From assembly GCF_005887555.1 (NCBI RefSeq), contig NZ_VCIA01000001.1:310001-374000 (forward strand): 64,000 nucleotides of DNA, read 5' to 3'. Under the pieces are notes generated by a model. It was not told where the DNA came from. It worked only from the letters and a program-made list of their open reading frames with translations, and made no database searches. Shown here piece after piece: positions 1-8,436 of this stretch. A program made the position numbers and the translations under genes. This DNA is from Lentibacillus cibarius (GTDB lineage: Bacteria > Bacillota > Bacilli > Bacillales > Amphibacillaceae). Position 1 is the first letter of the stretch; each line of letters starts with the position of its first letter.

Positions 1-68
1 CCACTCCTTTATTTTGTTATAACCTTCGTTTATTTACTTTCACCGTACCAACAATACTAATCGGTTCC

Positions 69-2654
69 TTAGGAGGTTCCCATCAACTCTCTTTGTTTTT
101 CTTCCACCGTTGCGGTAGATGAATCAAACGCATCTAATAAATCTCGAAATACCGGATTAATATGAATAACCGCCGAACGTCCAAAGATATCCTGGAATAA
201 TGCATCCCCACGTCCAAGGTTTTTTAGCACATCAATATTTTCTTGCGTCTGTGGCAAGTTTAAATAATTTAACATCTCCTGGGCTTCTTCCGTTTTCCGT
301 AAGCCAAAACTGAATTTCATTCCCATGTTTGCCACGTCCTGCCCATGATCCGAAGCATTTTGCGAACCTTTTAAAAGCGTTGTATTATAAAATCGTCCCA
401 TTCGCACAATAAAGTCCATCAACTCCGAGCCAACAGCACTTTGTTCGATAGAACTAGCTTCATCCTGTAGGATAAATTTGTGTCGCATACGATCTTGATT
501 AAACATGTACTGTTTCGTAAAAGCTGTCAGCGAAATCATAATTGCCTCAGATATTTTATGTTGAGGCCGCATTTTTTTCGTTGTTTTACTTGGCAAATTG
601 AGATTCTGTACCATTAGTACTTGAATGGGGACATCAGGATGCAGTACTTTATATTGCTGTCCTACTTCCCCGAAGAGTAACTTCGCAAGCTGATTACGCC
701 GCAATGTTTCTAACATACCTTTTAATTTGTCAACAGCGTTAATACGTGCAGCATTCAGGTTTGCTGCATTATAAAGATTTTCTAAATACGTTATTACCGC
801 CCCTATACAAGGGTCTTCTTGTTTCGCCACCTGTTCTATTGCTTCACTTAAAATAGCGTATGCATCATCTTCAATATCCACATTTGTAAGATGTGTCAGA
901 ATGTCCATGCAGATATCCTTACCTTCCTCCAAATTAGTACTTGTTCGGAAAGGGTCCAACGAACCAGCGTCCTTTGCATCTGCCCCTATTTGCCAGACAG
1001 CAATATACTCTTCAGGAATATAAGGAAGTCCCTTTGTCCAATTTTTGCGGTCACCCTTTGGATCAATAACTAATCCCTGCGAACCAGTCAAAGTGGCCAA
1101 ATAGATAAATAGATTCATAAACAAAGATTTCCCTTTTCCGGTCATGCCTGCTACCATGACCGAGATAGAGTCAAACACATTATTGACATTTTCATACGCT
1201 TTGGCCGCAAGGTCCGGTTTAATAAAAACAGGCTTTTGAAATTGACGTGTATAGCCAATATAAAAACCACGGTTATCCCCGATATTCGTTGTAGCGCCAA
1301 ACATCATACCTGCTAAAACCGTTGGAGATACGTACATAGGAAAATCATTATTAAATTGTTTTGATCCCGGTATGGTTTCCATTAGTAAGTTGAGTTGTTC
1401 ACCATATGGAGAAACAATACTGACTCCAAATCGAGATAATTCATCCGTTAATTGCTCAACCCGTGTTTGCAATGTCCGTTTATCTTTTGCAATGACTTTA
1501 AATACAAAGGAACAACTATATCCCGGCTGCCCTGTCTGCTTAAAGTAATTTTCCATTTGCACAGCACCCTGTTCCGATTCAACAACGCTTTGATCGATGC
1601 TGTCCTGCCCTTTCGCAGCTTCTTTTCTTTGATCCTTATATTCCAATCGTGCATTACTCAATTTCTTTTGCACTAACCGATTAGGCTGGTGATGTGCTCG
1701 TATGGAAATAGTGACCGGAAAAGGCATTCGGGACTGCACATGATAAAGCCATTCGAAACCGGGATGACTACTGACGTCATTCATATCATTACAGACTAAA
1801 TATTGTGTATACAGCTCTTCGACTTCATGATTTCGTATTTTACTTAGCAGCAATGTTTTGGGGCCGACTTCATCAATATTCGCATTTTGCAGATCCATAA
1901 AGGCATTTTCTTTGGGACGGATAGCTTCATGATGGATATTATTGGAATCTATACCCTCAACTTTATCACCTGATGCAAACGCCTGTCGATATGTCACATC
2001 TTGATTCGTTGGAGAGATAGAATAGGTTTTTTCTGCCAAATAAATAAGTTCTCCCGTTGTGGCTGATTTTACCATAGAAGAAAAACCGTTAGCCATATTC
2101 GTTATTAATCCTTCTGCCTGTTTCTGATACGCCTCTATCACTTCCAAAGGAATATCATAAGGGTATAATCCAACTGCCCGGTAGACTGGTGAACGTAGAC
2201 CATCTAAAAAATTCTTCAACTGATAAAGCAATGTGTTCCCCATATTAGGTGATACATATCTATTTTTGGAAGGATCTAATTGAACTCCCAGATAATGAAT
2301 ATATTCACCTGACTCATTCTGAGAACGTTGTTTGTTCAAATGCTGATTCACCTGTTCCATAAAATGCTTTCCATTCTCTTTTAACGAATAATCCAGTCGC
2401 TGCATTTCCTGTATGGTTTGATTCACCACACCACTAATATTCTTAGGTGTGGGATCAATTATAAAGTGCAAGTCGTGCCCATTATTTGATAGATAACTTA
2501 ACTGATGCTGAAATGGCTTTACTTTATCATCAAAATCCAAGAAATCGTAACTGAAACCTTCAATTCGATAATAGGCCCATACAGTGTTATCGTGTGCAAA
2601 AACAAGATTATCTTCAATATGCCTAATGGGAAATTCTAAAATATTTGTCGGCAT
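69..2654 (-). CDS. VirB4-type conjugation ATPase (TcpF/ConE-like)
   Basis: Cytoplasmic ATPase that powers the mating-pair channel, 861 residues, a normal length for VirB4 proteins of Gram-positive elements. A Walker A motif GMTGKGKS lies near residue 500, followed by VIDPKGD. A Walker B-type segment with DEASS is near residue 730. The N-terminal half matches the less conserved TcpF/ConE region. The ATG is preceded by a good AGGAG site. The TcpE-family gene is directly upstream, 19 bases away, the same order as in Tn916/ICEBs1-type modules. A ribosome-binding site (AAAGGAG, complement of 3-9) marks a further gene starting just left of the window. The family is clear; the exact subfamily name is less so. 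Confidence 0.92.
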   Translation of the reverse strand: MPTNILEFPIRHIEDNLVFAHDNTVWAYYRIEGFSYDFLDFDDKVKPFQHQLSYLSNNGHDLHFIIDPTPKNISGVVNQTIQEMQRLDYSLKENGKHFMEQVNQHLNKQRSQNESGEYIHYLGVQLDPSKNRYVSPNMGNTLLYQLKNFLDGLRSPVYRAVGLYPYDIPLEVIEAYQKQAEGLITNMANGFSSMVKSATTGELIYLAEKTYSISPTNQDVTYRQAFASGDKVEGIDSNNIHHEAIRPKENAFMDLQNANIDEVGPKTLLLSKIRNHEVEELYTQYLVCNDMNDVSSHPGFEWLYHVQSRMPFPVTISIRAHHQPNRLVQKKLSNARLEYKDQRKEAAKGQDSIDQSVVESEQGAVQMENYFKQTGQPGYSCSFVFKVIAKDKRTLQTRVEQLTDELSRFGVSIVSPYGEQLNLLMETIPGSKQFNNDFPMYVSPTVLAGMMFGATTNIGDNRGFYIGYTRQFQKPVFIKPDLAAKAYENVNNVFDSISVMVAGMTGKGKSLFMNLFIYLATLTGSQGLVIDPKGDRKNWTKGLPYIPEEYIAVWQIGADAKDAGSLDPFRTSTNLEEGKDICMDILTHLTNVDIEDDAYAILSEAIEQVAKQEDPCIGAVITYLENLYNAANLNAARINAVDKLKGMLETLRRNQLAKLLFGEVGQQYKVLHPDVPIQVLMVQNLNLPSKTTKKMRPQHKISEAIMISLTAFTKQYMFNQDRMRHKFILQDEASSIEQSAVGSELMDFIVRMGRFYNTTLLKGSQNASDHGQDVANMGMKFSFGLRKTEEAQEMLNYLNLPQTQENIDVLKNLGRGDALFQDIFGRSAVIHINPVFRDLLDAFDSSTATVEEKQRELMGTS

Positions 2655-2673
2655 GCCAAAACTCCTTTCTTTC

Positions 2674-3138
2674 TTACTTATAAGTCACAAATCCTTTATA
2701 ACGATAGGTTGTAGGTTTAAAATGATGTATCTTAACACCATAGGTATAATGACTATGGAAGACATGCGTACTTTCTTTGGGTATTTTTCGTCCATGGACG
2801 TATGTTTTTCTGCTTAATTTTCGTACATGATAAAACAGAAAGGAACGGAAGAAATGGATTGGTGATCGTCCTTCTGTTCCGACATCTGTCAATAACCAAG
2901 CAATCGTAATAGGTAAAAGAAATAAAATACCATCGGGAATCCACCGAATGAATTGGCCTAAAACCGGTATTGCCAGCCAAATAACTTCTCCTATGCTAAA
3001 TACAAGTAAATAAAGCAGCCCTTTAAAAGGAATAGGTCTGCCCAATTTCAGGCCGAACAGCTGATAAATCTTACGATCAAATTTTAAAAAGTTATTTAAT
3101 ACATATAATGGGATACGCCTTTTTTGTTCATCCTGCAT
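2674..3138 (-). CDS. TcpE/ConD-family conjugation membrane protein
   Basis: 154 residues. Residues 35-80 form two hydrophobic segments around a short polar turn, flanked by basic N- and C-terminal parts rich in R, K and H. This is the layout of TcpE (pCW3) and ConD (ICEBs1), which sit in the membrane and recruit the VirB4-type ATPase. It lies between a TcpD-like protein and the VirB4 gene, as expected for this family. The start ATG has an AAAGGAGC site upstream. A strong hairpin occupies the spacer before it (3160-3189). Confidence 0.82.
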   Translation of the reverse strand: MQDEQKRRIPLYVLNNFLKFDRKIYQLFGLKLGRPIPFKGLLYLLVFSIGEVIWLAIPVLGQFIRWIPDGILFLLPITIAWLLTDVGTEGRSPIHFFRSFLFYHVRKLSRKTYVHGRKIPKESTHVFHSHYTYGVKIHHFKPTTYRYKGFVTYK

Positions 3139-3159
3139 ATAAAGCTCCTTTAATTAGAT

Positions 3160-3189
3160 AAGGAACAGCATTGATTAATGCTGTTCCTT
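3160..3189 (-). other. 13-bp perfect hairpin between two transfer genes
   Basis: AAGGAACAGCATT pairs perfectly with AATGCTGTTCCTT around a 4-base loop. On the transcribed strand the 3' side is followed by TTATCTAATT, not a clean U run. It could be a weak terminator, an mRNA-processing or stabilising hairpin, or an attenuator ahead of the TcpE/VirB4 genes. Confidence 0.7.
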
Positions 3190-3210
3190 GAAGAAATAAT
3201 TGACGCCATA

Positions 3211-3432
3211 TCACTGGCCAATTTTCAGTTTTTTGTTGAACCATTCAGATAAACCTAAAATAAGATCCGGGTTTAACACAAATATACCAATGATTGATCC
3301 TGCAATTAATACGCCTGCTGCGAACAACCACGCACGTTTAAAAACAGCCACCATTAACAAAACAATGATGATAAAAAACAGCACATACTGTATTTCTTCG
3401 GTAAACCAACTAAACAATGGTTCCAAACTCAT
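3211..3432 (-). CDS. Small TcpD-like membrane protein
   Basis: 73 residues. Two hydrophobic stretches (about 14-32 and 34-52) are separated by a short KRAW turn, and the C-terminal end is basic. The size, topology and position between the TcpC and TcpE genes match the small TcpD/ConC-type proteins of conjugation operons, whose exact role in the channel is poorly defined. The start is supported by a G-rich site (GGGTGATG) upstream. The assignment rests mainly on context because such short proteins carry little family signal. Confidence 0.6.
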   Translation of the reverse strand: MSLEPLFSWFTEEIQYVLFFIIIVLLMVAVFKRAWLFAAGVLIAGSIIGIFVLNPDLILGLSEWFNKKLKIGQ

Positions 3433-3466
3433 TCATCCATCACCCACTTTCAAGTTGTCTTTTTAT

Positions 3467-4540
3467 TTATTCGGATGCTAGCTCTTTAATTGCTTGATCG
3501 GCTTTCAGATTTGATACAAGGTAGTGGTCTTGCTCCTTGGTGACGACTAACCTGTATACGGTATCAAATTGAATACTTGTTTCCGGGTCCTCCATCGTTA
3601 CGTCAGCAATGACAATAAACTTCGATTGTTTTTCTCCATGGAATACATCAGCACTTCCTACTTCCACGAAATTTAACGCTCCCTGTAATCCGTTTTGATG
3701 CTTCTCATCTGTCAAAATATAACTCAATCGGTCTTCTGAGTCTTTGGCATAACTAGTAAAGAAGGTGTCTAAAAAGTTTTTAATATTGGTCACTTCCTTA
3801 CTAGCTTTTGCCGCCTCTAAATCCTTTCGATAATTATTAGCTTCTTCGGTTACAGTCGTTGCTGAATCGACATTTGTAATAAATGGTAGATCATAAACAC
3901 CATAAGATGTTCCGTTATACGTAATTGGTACAGCAAAGAAATTGGCTACTTCTTTGGTTTCAGTTTTCGTTTTTGCTTTTTCCTTATCTTTCTTATTTTC
4001 GTTTTTTACTTGCACCTCTCGGCTCATTTTTGTCATTGTTTCAAAAATAATATGTGCTTTGTTTTCTGTTATTTTTTCTACGTTCTGCAGACTAACGTGC
4101 TGTACAGATGCATCCCATTTTAGACTGTCCTTAACCAATCCTGCTTGACTATCAAGTCCTTTAGCCAAAAAGTTGGAAAGCCGTTTTTCACGAACTTTCC
4201 AACTATCACGTTTCCAAGTGAAATAATTTTTGGTGAAGTCTTTAGCAAACTGAATGGCTTCCGGCTTTGTCGCAGGATTTGTCATTGGTTTCGGCTGGCT
4301 TTGTTTCACTTCAGCACCAGAGTTGATGTTTGACGTTATGTTCACAAACACAACTAAAAACATGAACGAAAATAACAGCCAAAATGTAATGACACCGAGC
4401 TTACGCATAAGATAACTTTTGGGACGCGCTGGTTTCTCTTTTTTAGGCTTTGTGCTGAAAAACACTTTCATTTTTTGCATAAAACGTTTTAATGCCTTGA
4501 TGTTTTCTTTATTCTCTTTTTTCTTTTGAATGTTTTTCAA
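3467..4540 (-). CDS. TcpC/ConB-family conjugation protein (VirB8-like)
   Basis: 357 residues. A lysine-rich cytoplasmic N-terminus (1-45) is followed by one membrane helix (about 48-70). The large extracytoplasmic part has the two-lobe NTF2-like arrangement of TcpC/ConB, the functional equivalent of VirB8 in Gram-positive channels. A low-complexity K/E segment near residues 175-200 falls within the first lobe. The start codon is TTG, chosen because GGAGG lies 8 bases upstream. It is followed by the TcpD-like, TcpE and VirB4 genes, as in related elements. Confidence 0.83.
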   Translation of the reverse strand: MKNIQKKKENKENIKALKRFMQKMKVFFSTKPKKEKPARPKSYLMRKLGVITFWLLFSFMFLVVFVNITSNINSGAEVKQSQPKPMTNPATKPEAIQFAKDFTKNYFTWKRDSWKVREKRLSNFLAKGLDSQAGLVKDSLKWDASVQHVSLQNVEKITENKAHIIFETMTKMSREVQVKNENKKDKEKAKTKTETKEVANFFAVPITYNGTSYGVYDLPFITNVDSATTVTEEANNYRKDLEAAKASKEVTNIKNFLDTFFTSYAKDSEDRLSYILTDEKHQNGLQGALNFVEVGSADVFHGEKQSKFIVIADVTMEDPETSIQFDTVYRLVVTKEQDHYLVSNLKADQAIKELASE

Positions 4541-4575
4541 CCATTTGACCTCCCTCCCATTCTGTTTTTGCTATC

Positions 4576-4797
4576 TTATATTTTTTTACTGGAACCAAAT
4601 ACGATAAAAATGGCAATAATGATAAGAAAGGTAGTTACGGCCCCATACCGAACTAAAGCCATATCGTATAGACGTACAATGGCATCTTTAAACTCTTGCC
4701 ATAAAGGTTGAATAGCCGGAAACTCTTCCAAAATGATACTTCCGACAACCAAGAACAAAAATATACCTAAAAGCAGTCCAAGAAAAAAACGAATCAT
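4576..4797 (-). CDS. Small two-helix membrane protein of the transfer operon
   Basis: I do not recognise a family. 73 residues with hydrophobic helices at about 2-24 and 50-68, joined by an acidic/aromatic stretch. The start has a very good GGAGGTG site 5 bases upstream. It is the first gene after the internal terminator at 4868-4896 and sits 35 bases before the TcpC gene, so it probably belongs to the transfer channel set (inference from position). Confidence 0.6.
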   Translation of the reverse strand: MIRFFLGLLLGIFLFLVVGSIILEEFPAIQPLWQEFKDAIVRLYDMALVRYGAVTTFLIIIAIFIVFGSSKKI

Positions 4798-4867
4798 ATG
4801 TTCACCTCCCTCTCCATGAAATAACTAAAATTAAAGCTAAGACTTTGCACATTCCCCCTTTCAAGGC

Positions 4868-4896
4868 ATAAAAAATACCCTGCAGATGCCGCAGAG
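4868..4896 (-). terminator. Intrinsic terminator inside the element's main operon
   Basis: On the minus strand CTCTGC pairs with GCAGGG (one G-U) around a GGCATCT loop and is followed by TATTTTTTAT. It separates the partition genes from the transfer genes. An outer pair AGGCAT/ATGCCT (4863-4868 and 4907-4912) could enclose it. Because the genes on both sides run the same way, read-through or antitermination would control expression of the transfer genes. Confidence 0.65.
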
Positions 4897-4978
4897 CAAG
4901 TCCTTCATGCCTATTTTTCTTTACCAGTATATGTTTTGCTTTGACTGAAACCTTCTTTCACGAATAATCGACATTAGT

Positions 4979-5335
4979 TTAATCATCTTCCTGAAAACCA
5001 AATGAAGTAAGAAAAGCATTGGCAGTTTCATGCATGGTTTGTTCATTTACTTCATTGGAAGTACTTTCCTGACTACTTGCTTGCGACACATTACAATTAT
5101 CCAACTTCCGCAGCATCTCTTGCTGATTTTCTTTTAGTATTTCCATATCTTTCTTTAGAGAATCAATCATTTCTTGTTGTTCCAGTCCTTGTTGAGAACT
5201 ATTTACTGCAATACCTAACAGCTTTCGTATACCTTCACTTCGCTGATTGGCAGGTAGTTTTTCCAGATATTCATAAATTACTTGATCATCACTGGTTAAA
5301 CGAAAACTATACCGTTTTTTCCAATTTGTATGCAT
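4979..5335 (-). CDS. ParR-like partition adaptor
   Basis: 118 residues. It starts 3 bases after the parM-like stop, so the two are almost certainly translated together. The N-terminus (RYSFRLTSDDQVIYEYLEKL) resembles a ribbon-helix-helix DNA-binding domain. Residues 50-80 look like a coiled coil and the acidic C-terminal tail ends in FGFQEDD. Small RHH proteins encoded next to actin-like ParM bind the centromere site and cap the filament. Sequence alone would be weak evidence; the gene pair makes the call. Confidence 0.72.
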   Translation of the reverse strand: MHTNWKKRYSFRLTSDDQVIYEYLEKLPANQRSEGIRKLLGIAVNSSQQGLEQQEMIDSLKKDMEILKENQQEMLRKLDNCNVSQASSQESTSNEVNEQTMHETANAFLTSFGFQEDD

Positions 5336-5338
5336 ACA

Positions 5339-6391
5339 CTAACCCATCTTTTTGTCTCGCTTCTGATTGGTGATGGACCGTCCAAGCCGAAGGTAACCGA
5401 TGGTATTGGCAAACTGACTTTCCGTTATACGTTTTAAACGATGATCAAAGTGGGGCTGGACAAATGACTCGAACAAATTACCACCGCCACCTGCCAGAAA
5501 AATAGCGTCGAACAGATCGCTTTCTTCTGCCCAGACACTTTTTAGCCGATCGGCAATATTCGTTGCTATTGATTCCTTACTTTTATAGATGGCTTCTGCA
5601 AAATCAATACGTTTTCTCTTGTAGGTTAAAAACTCATTCTTTAAGATTCGACTGATATGGAACTCATTCAGATCGGCACCTCCTGATTGAGCTTTAAACA
5701 CTTGCCTAATGTCGCGATGCAAATTAATAACGCCTTCATCCACCGTTCCCGATAATTTAGCATGCGGTACGAAAGAACCGTTTTTTTGCATTTCGACTAC
5801 AACAAAATCGGTTGTTCGAAAACCAATATCCATTAACGCAAGAAAATTTCCCTGCTCCATTAAATGCGGATACGTATATTTCCCTTCATGATTTAGGAGA
5901 GCTGAAAAAATTGCTGATGCGCCCTGTGGAAACACCATCGCCAGATCAATATTCAGACGTTTTTCCTGGCCTTTAAATGGACCAGTATCCCATTGCATAA
6001 TTGGCTGCATTCCCAGTATTGCCTGCCTAAATTCCTTTGCCTGTGACTGATAAAAGTCCAATGGCAACCCTGTGGAAACCTGTACATGTTCATCATCTGT
6101 AACCAACTGAACAGCTACATTTAATAATACCTGCGTATATACATGAGTAAATCTTTCCTGATCAAATATACGGGAAACGGAACGTGATTCCTTGGCCAAA
6201 TCACCGACAAAGTAATCTTCTCCTTTGAAATGAACATGTATATTTTTTAAATTATTCGGTTCCTCCCCCATAACACTGGTAAGGTTTCGATGATATCCTT
6301 TCCCTACTAATGATGGAAACACAATTTGTTTTCCGGAAGATGACATAGCCTTTACATATCCATAACCCAAATCAACTGCGACATGCTCCAT
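5339..6391 (-). CDS. parM: ParM/StbA-family actin-like plasmid partition protein
   Basis: 350 residues, the usual length for ParM relatives. The phosphate-1 motif VDLGYGYVKA is at residues 6-15, the phosphate-2 region MDIGFRTTDFVVV near 190, and the adenosine-binding FLAGGGGNLF near 300. The family forms ATP-driven filaments that push plasmid copies apart. The start has AAAGGAGAG upstream. The ParR-like gene follows immediately. A centromere site should lie close by, but I see no convincing repeat array in the 115-base upstream gap (6392-6506). A segregation system makes most sense if the element exists for a time as an extrachromosomal multi-copy form (inference). Confidence 0.85.
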   Translation of the reverse strand: MEHVAVDLGYGYVKAMSSSGKQIVFPSLVGKGYHRNLTSVMGEEPNNLKNIHVHFKGEDYFVGDLAKESRSVSRIFDQERFTHVYTQVLLNVAVQLVTDDEHVQVSTGLPLDFYQSQAKEFRQAILGMQPIMQWDTGPFKGQEKRLNIDLAMVFPQGASAIFSALLNHEGKYTYPHLMEQGNFLALMDIGFRTTDFVVVEMQKNGSFVPHAKLSGTVDEGVINLHRDIRQVFKAQSGGADLNEFHISRILKNEFLTYKRKRIDFAEAIYKSKESIATNIADRLKSVWAEESDLFDAIFLAGGGGNLFESFVQPHFDHRLKRITESQFANTIGYLRLGRSITNQKRDKKMG

Positions 6392-6506
6392 AATTTTCTC
6401 TCCTTTCCAATCCTTTATATTTAGCTAGATAGTGGATTCTTCCCATACTTCTCGATAAATAGATTACTGTGTGAAAAGGTGTGTAGCTTAGCCGTATTTA
6501 TTAGGT

Positions 6507-6956
6507 TTATATGTTCGTGATCATTTCTCTCCCTAAATAAACCAGTAACAACAGTGCCGTGCAGCGATCTAACAGGTGGAACGTCTTTTGTCTAACGTTG
6601 AACCCGATTGCTTTTGGGACTGGATAGAAAAACTGCACTTGCCCGGTAAGCATGTCCCCTGCAATATGGGCCAACAAACCAACACCTGCTGATAACCATA
6701 CCCACTCACTTGTAAGAGGGTACAATACTAAAACGATTAATACAGAAAATAATAGCGAATGTGTTATCGTCCGATGACCAAACATTTTATTGATCAAAAA
6801 CGATAACGGGAACACGATTTTTCCAAACTTTGATTTATGCTCATCCAGATCTGGAATAATACCTGCTATGCCGCCTACCACTGCTGCCCGCCAGTCCCCA
6901 CCTGTAACAACATAACCTGCAGCTATTCCAGATAATAGATGCGTCCTCCACTCCAT
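6507..6956 (-). CDS. YdjM-family membrane-bound metal-dependent hydrolase-like protein
   Basis: About 149 residues. The family signature is clear: H6 in EWRTHLLSG, IIPDLDEHKS, GHRTITHS and HIAGDMLTG supply conserved His and Asp residues, and four hydrophobic helices span the rest. E. coli YdjM is a LexA-controlled inner-membrane protein of unknown chemistry, and phage or plasmid copies are common. I prefer the second ATG because a GGGGA site lies 6 bases before it. It lies upstream of parM in the same direction; what it does for the element is unknown. Confidence 0.75.
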   Translation of the reverse strand: MEWRTHLLSGIAAGYVVTGGDWRAAVVGGIAGIIPDLDEHKSKFGKIVFPLSFLINKMFGHRTITHSLLFSVLIVLVLYPLTSEWVWLSAGVGLLAHIAGDMLTGQVQFFYPVPKAIGFNVRQKTFHLLDRCTALLLLVYLGREMITNI

Positions 6957-6974
6957 GGTCATTCCCCACTCTAT

Positions 6975-7157
6975 TTACTTATTAGACATAACAACTTCTC
7001 CAATTCCTAATTGTCCAACCCAGGTACAATTGAAACAGATATAAAAAGCAGGATCATTGGACATTTTCCCTAACAATAAGTATGTTTTGCTACCGCATTT
7101 CGGGCATGATGTAACTTGTGACATTTGAATCGTGTACGCTGATTTGAAGTGGTTCAT
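6975..7157 (-). CDS. Small zinc-ribbon protein
   Basis: 60 residues. Two CxxC knuckles, CPKC near residue 18 and CFNC near 37, are spaced like a zinc ribbon. The start ATG has AGAGGGGTAAC upstream. No specific family is recognised. It sits 18 bases before the YdjM-like gene in the element's long minus-strand run. Such proteins often bind nucleic acid, but no function can be assigned from the sequence. Confidence 0.55.
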   Translation of the reverse strand: MNHFKSAYTIQMSQVTSCPKCGSKTYLLLGKMSNDPAFYICFNCTWVGQLGIGEVVMSNK

Positions 7158-7175
7158 GTTACCCCTCTTTCCGAT

Positions 7176-7301
7176 TTATTTATCATATTTATCTGCTAAA
7201 AACCCTCGTATGGCCTTTTTCGTTTCAGCTTGGTAAACTTCTTCCACTTTGTCCTGCATATACCATAAGAAATTCTCTAATTCTATAAGACTAATCTGCA
7301 T
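7176..7301 (-). CDS. 41-residue hypothetical protein
   Basis: The reading frame is longer (to 7427), but the only start with a ribosome-binding site (AGAGGTGAG, 9 bases away) is the ATG at 7301, giving a 41-residue, mostly helical peptide (MQISLIELENF...). The upstream part of the frame has no such site and overlaps poorly conserved sequence. No family is recognised. It lies between the Rep-linked repeats and the zinc-ribbon gene. Confidence 0.45.
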   Translation of the reverse strand: MQISLIELENFLWYMQDKVEEVYQAETKKAIRGFLADKYDK

Positions 7302-7588
7302 CTTGATTATCTCACCTCTCGGAAAAGCACTTATTTGGCTGGATGCTGTTATAACAATGCCTGCAACAACTGGGGCTATATTTTCGGTCCAGTCCAGCCT
7401 TGTGTTAGCTGATACTTTTAACACCATTGATTTAAAATGTCTTGTTTTCTACTTTGGCTCACTAACATTACACCCGTCTGAGTAGGAGCGCATAATTTAG
7501 AATGACAGCTGTATAGAGAAGAGTGAGAAAGGAAATCTCAGCATTATTCGTTATCATTCCTGTCATAACAACAATGACACCAATTTTA

Positions 7589-7747
7589 GGGTGTGGTTTT
7601 TTGACCACACATGTGTTGTTTTTTTGCCACACCCCCAAACTATAAATACCGGAAATGTCAAGGTGTGATTTGATACCACAGCTACCTTTTATAACACAGC
7701 TAACTCCCGCTGCATCAATATTCAAAGGTGTGGTTTTATATCACACC
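7589..7747. repeat. Cluster of GTGTGGT / ACCACAC inverted repeats (candidate iterons)
   Basis: Four imperfect inverted repeats lie within 160 bases: GTGTGGT-N6-ACCACAC (7591-7610), GTGTTGT...GCCACAC (7613-7632), GTGTGAT...ACCACA (7664-7680) and GGTGTGGT-N5-ATCACACC (7728-7748). The gap of about 440 bases (7302-7740) holds no convincing gene. The last repeat overlaps the stop of the Rep-like gene. Repeats of this kind beside a winged-helix Rep are typical of plasmid origins, but operator sites are also possible. I judge the 85-residue frame crossing them (7468-7725, minus) to be chance. Confidence 0.65.
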
Positions 7748-8400
7748 CTTTCATTTCGCTTTAATTGTAAATACGTTTTACGCCGATACAAGCGGCCAAA
7801 CTCGTGTCCATTTTTCAACCATAGTTTCCAGGCTAGATACACTTTTTTGCGTTCTAATATATCAAATTCCATCACTAATCTGGCCAATGTCGCATTAATG
7901 CGGTTACGATCTCCTGCATAAATAATTTCCGGATTCATAAACAATGGACGCTGGGATACATTTCGTTTATGTGCTTTTATTTCCTGCGCATTCACAAACT
8001 CAAATAACATTCCTTTAGCAAGAAGCTGGGATATCGTCTTACTTGTGGCTGAACGCTCTCGATTTAAATAACGTGCTATTTCCGAAATACTCATAAATTC
8101 ATTAGTTTCGCGATTAATAATGGCATTGGAATGAAATTGCACTAATGGCATAAGTGACAGCAACAATCCCAGCTCGCTATTGGTTAGATGCTTACTCTGG
8201 ATGACGGTATCCAAATTCTCCTGTATTGCCTGACAAAATAGTGCTTTATTTTTCTGTTTTAATTTGTAAAGGCCGTATCCCTGTTGGTTAGCTTTTGTTT
8301 CCTGCTGGGTTACCTCACTTAAATCAACCGCTTTTTGCATGCTAGATGATCGTGCTTTACCTTCAGCCTCGCTGAGCGATTTTCTAAAATTTCCTGTCAT
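7741..8400 (-). CDS. Winged-helix replication-initiator-like protein
   Basis: 219 residues from the ATG at 8400, which has AAAGGA 8-9 bases upstream; a longer TTG start (8427) lacks one. The middle section (residues 85-150) is a winged-helix domain with FMSISEIARYLNRERSATSK as recognition helix, and the basic C-terminus ends RLYRRKTYLQLKRNERV. It resembles MarR-fold and RepL-type Firmicute plasmid replication proteins. Repeats cluster at its 3' end, and a RecD2-like helicase gene is 36 bases upstream. A transcription regulator is the alternative. Function as an initiator is inferred from context. Confidence 0.55.
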   Translation of the reverse strand: MTGNFRKSLSEAEGKARSSSMQKAVDLSEVTQQETKANQQGYGLYKLKQKNKALFCQAIQENLDTVIQSKHLTNSELGLLLSLMPLVQFHSNAIINRETNEFMSISEIARYLNRERSATSKTISQLLAKGMLFEFVNAQEIKAHKRNVSQRPLFMNPEIIYAGDRNRINATLARLVMEFDILERKKVYLAWKLWLKNGHEFGRLYRRKTYLQLKRNERV

Positions 8401-8436
8401 GATCTTTTTTCCTTTCGGAATAAGCAACGCTCTGAT

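Noticed and set aside
6392..6506. parC centromere upstream of parM
   Set aside because: No clear direct-repeat array; left as unresolved.
7302..7427. Longer 83-residue form of the small gene at 7176
   Set aside because: Only the ATG at 7301 has a proper site; the extension looks like chance open frame.
7468..7725. 85-residue minus-strand frame across the inverted repeats
   Set aside because: No ribosome-binding site, low-complexity protein, and the DNA is explained by the repeat cluster.
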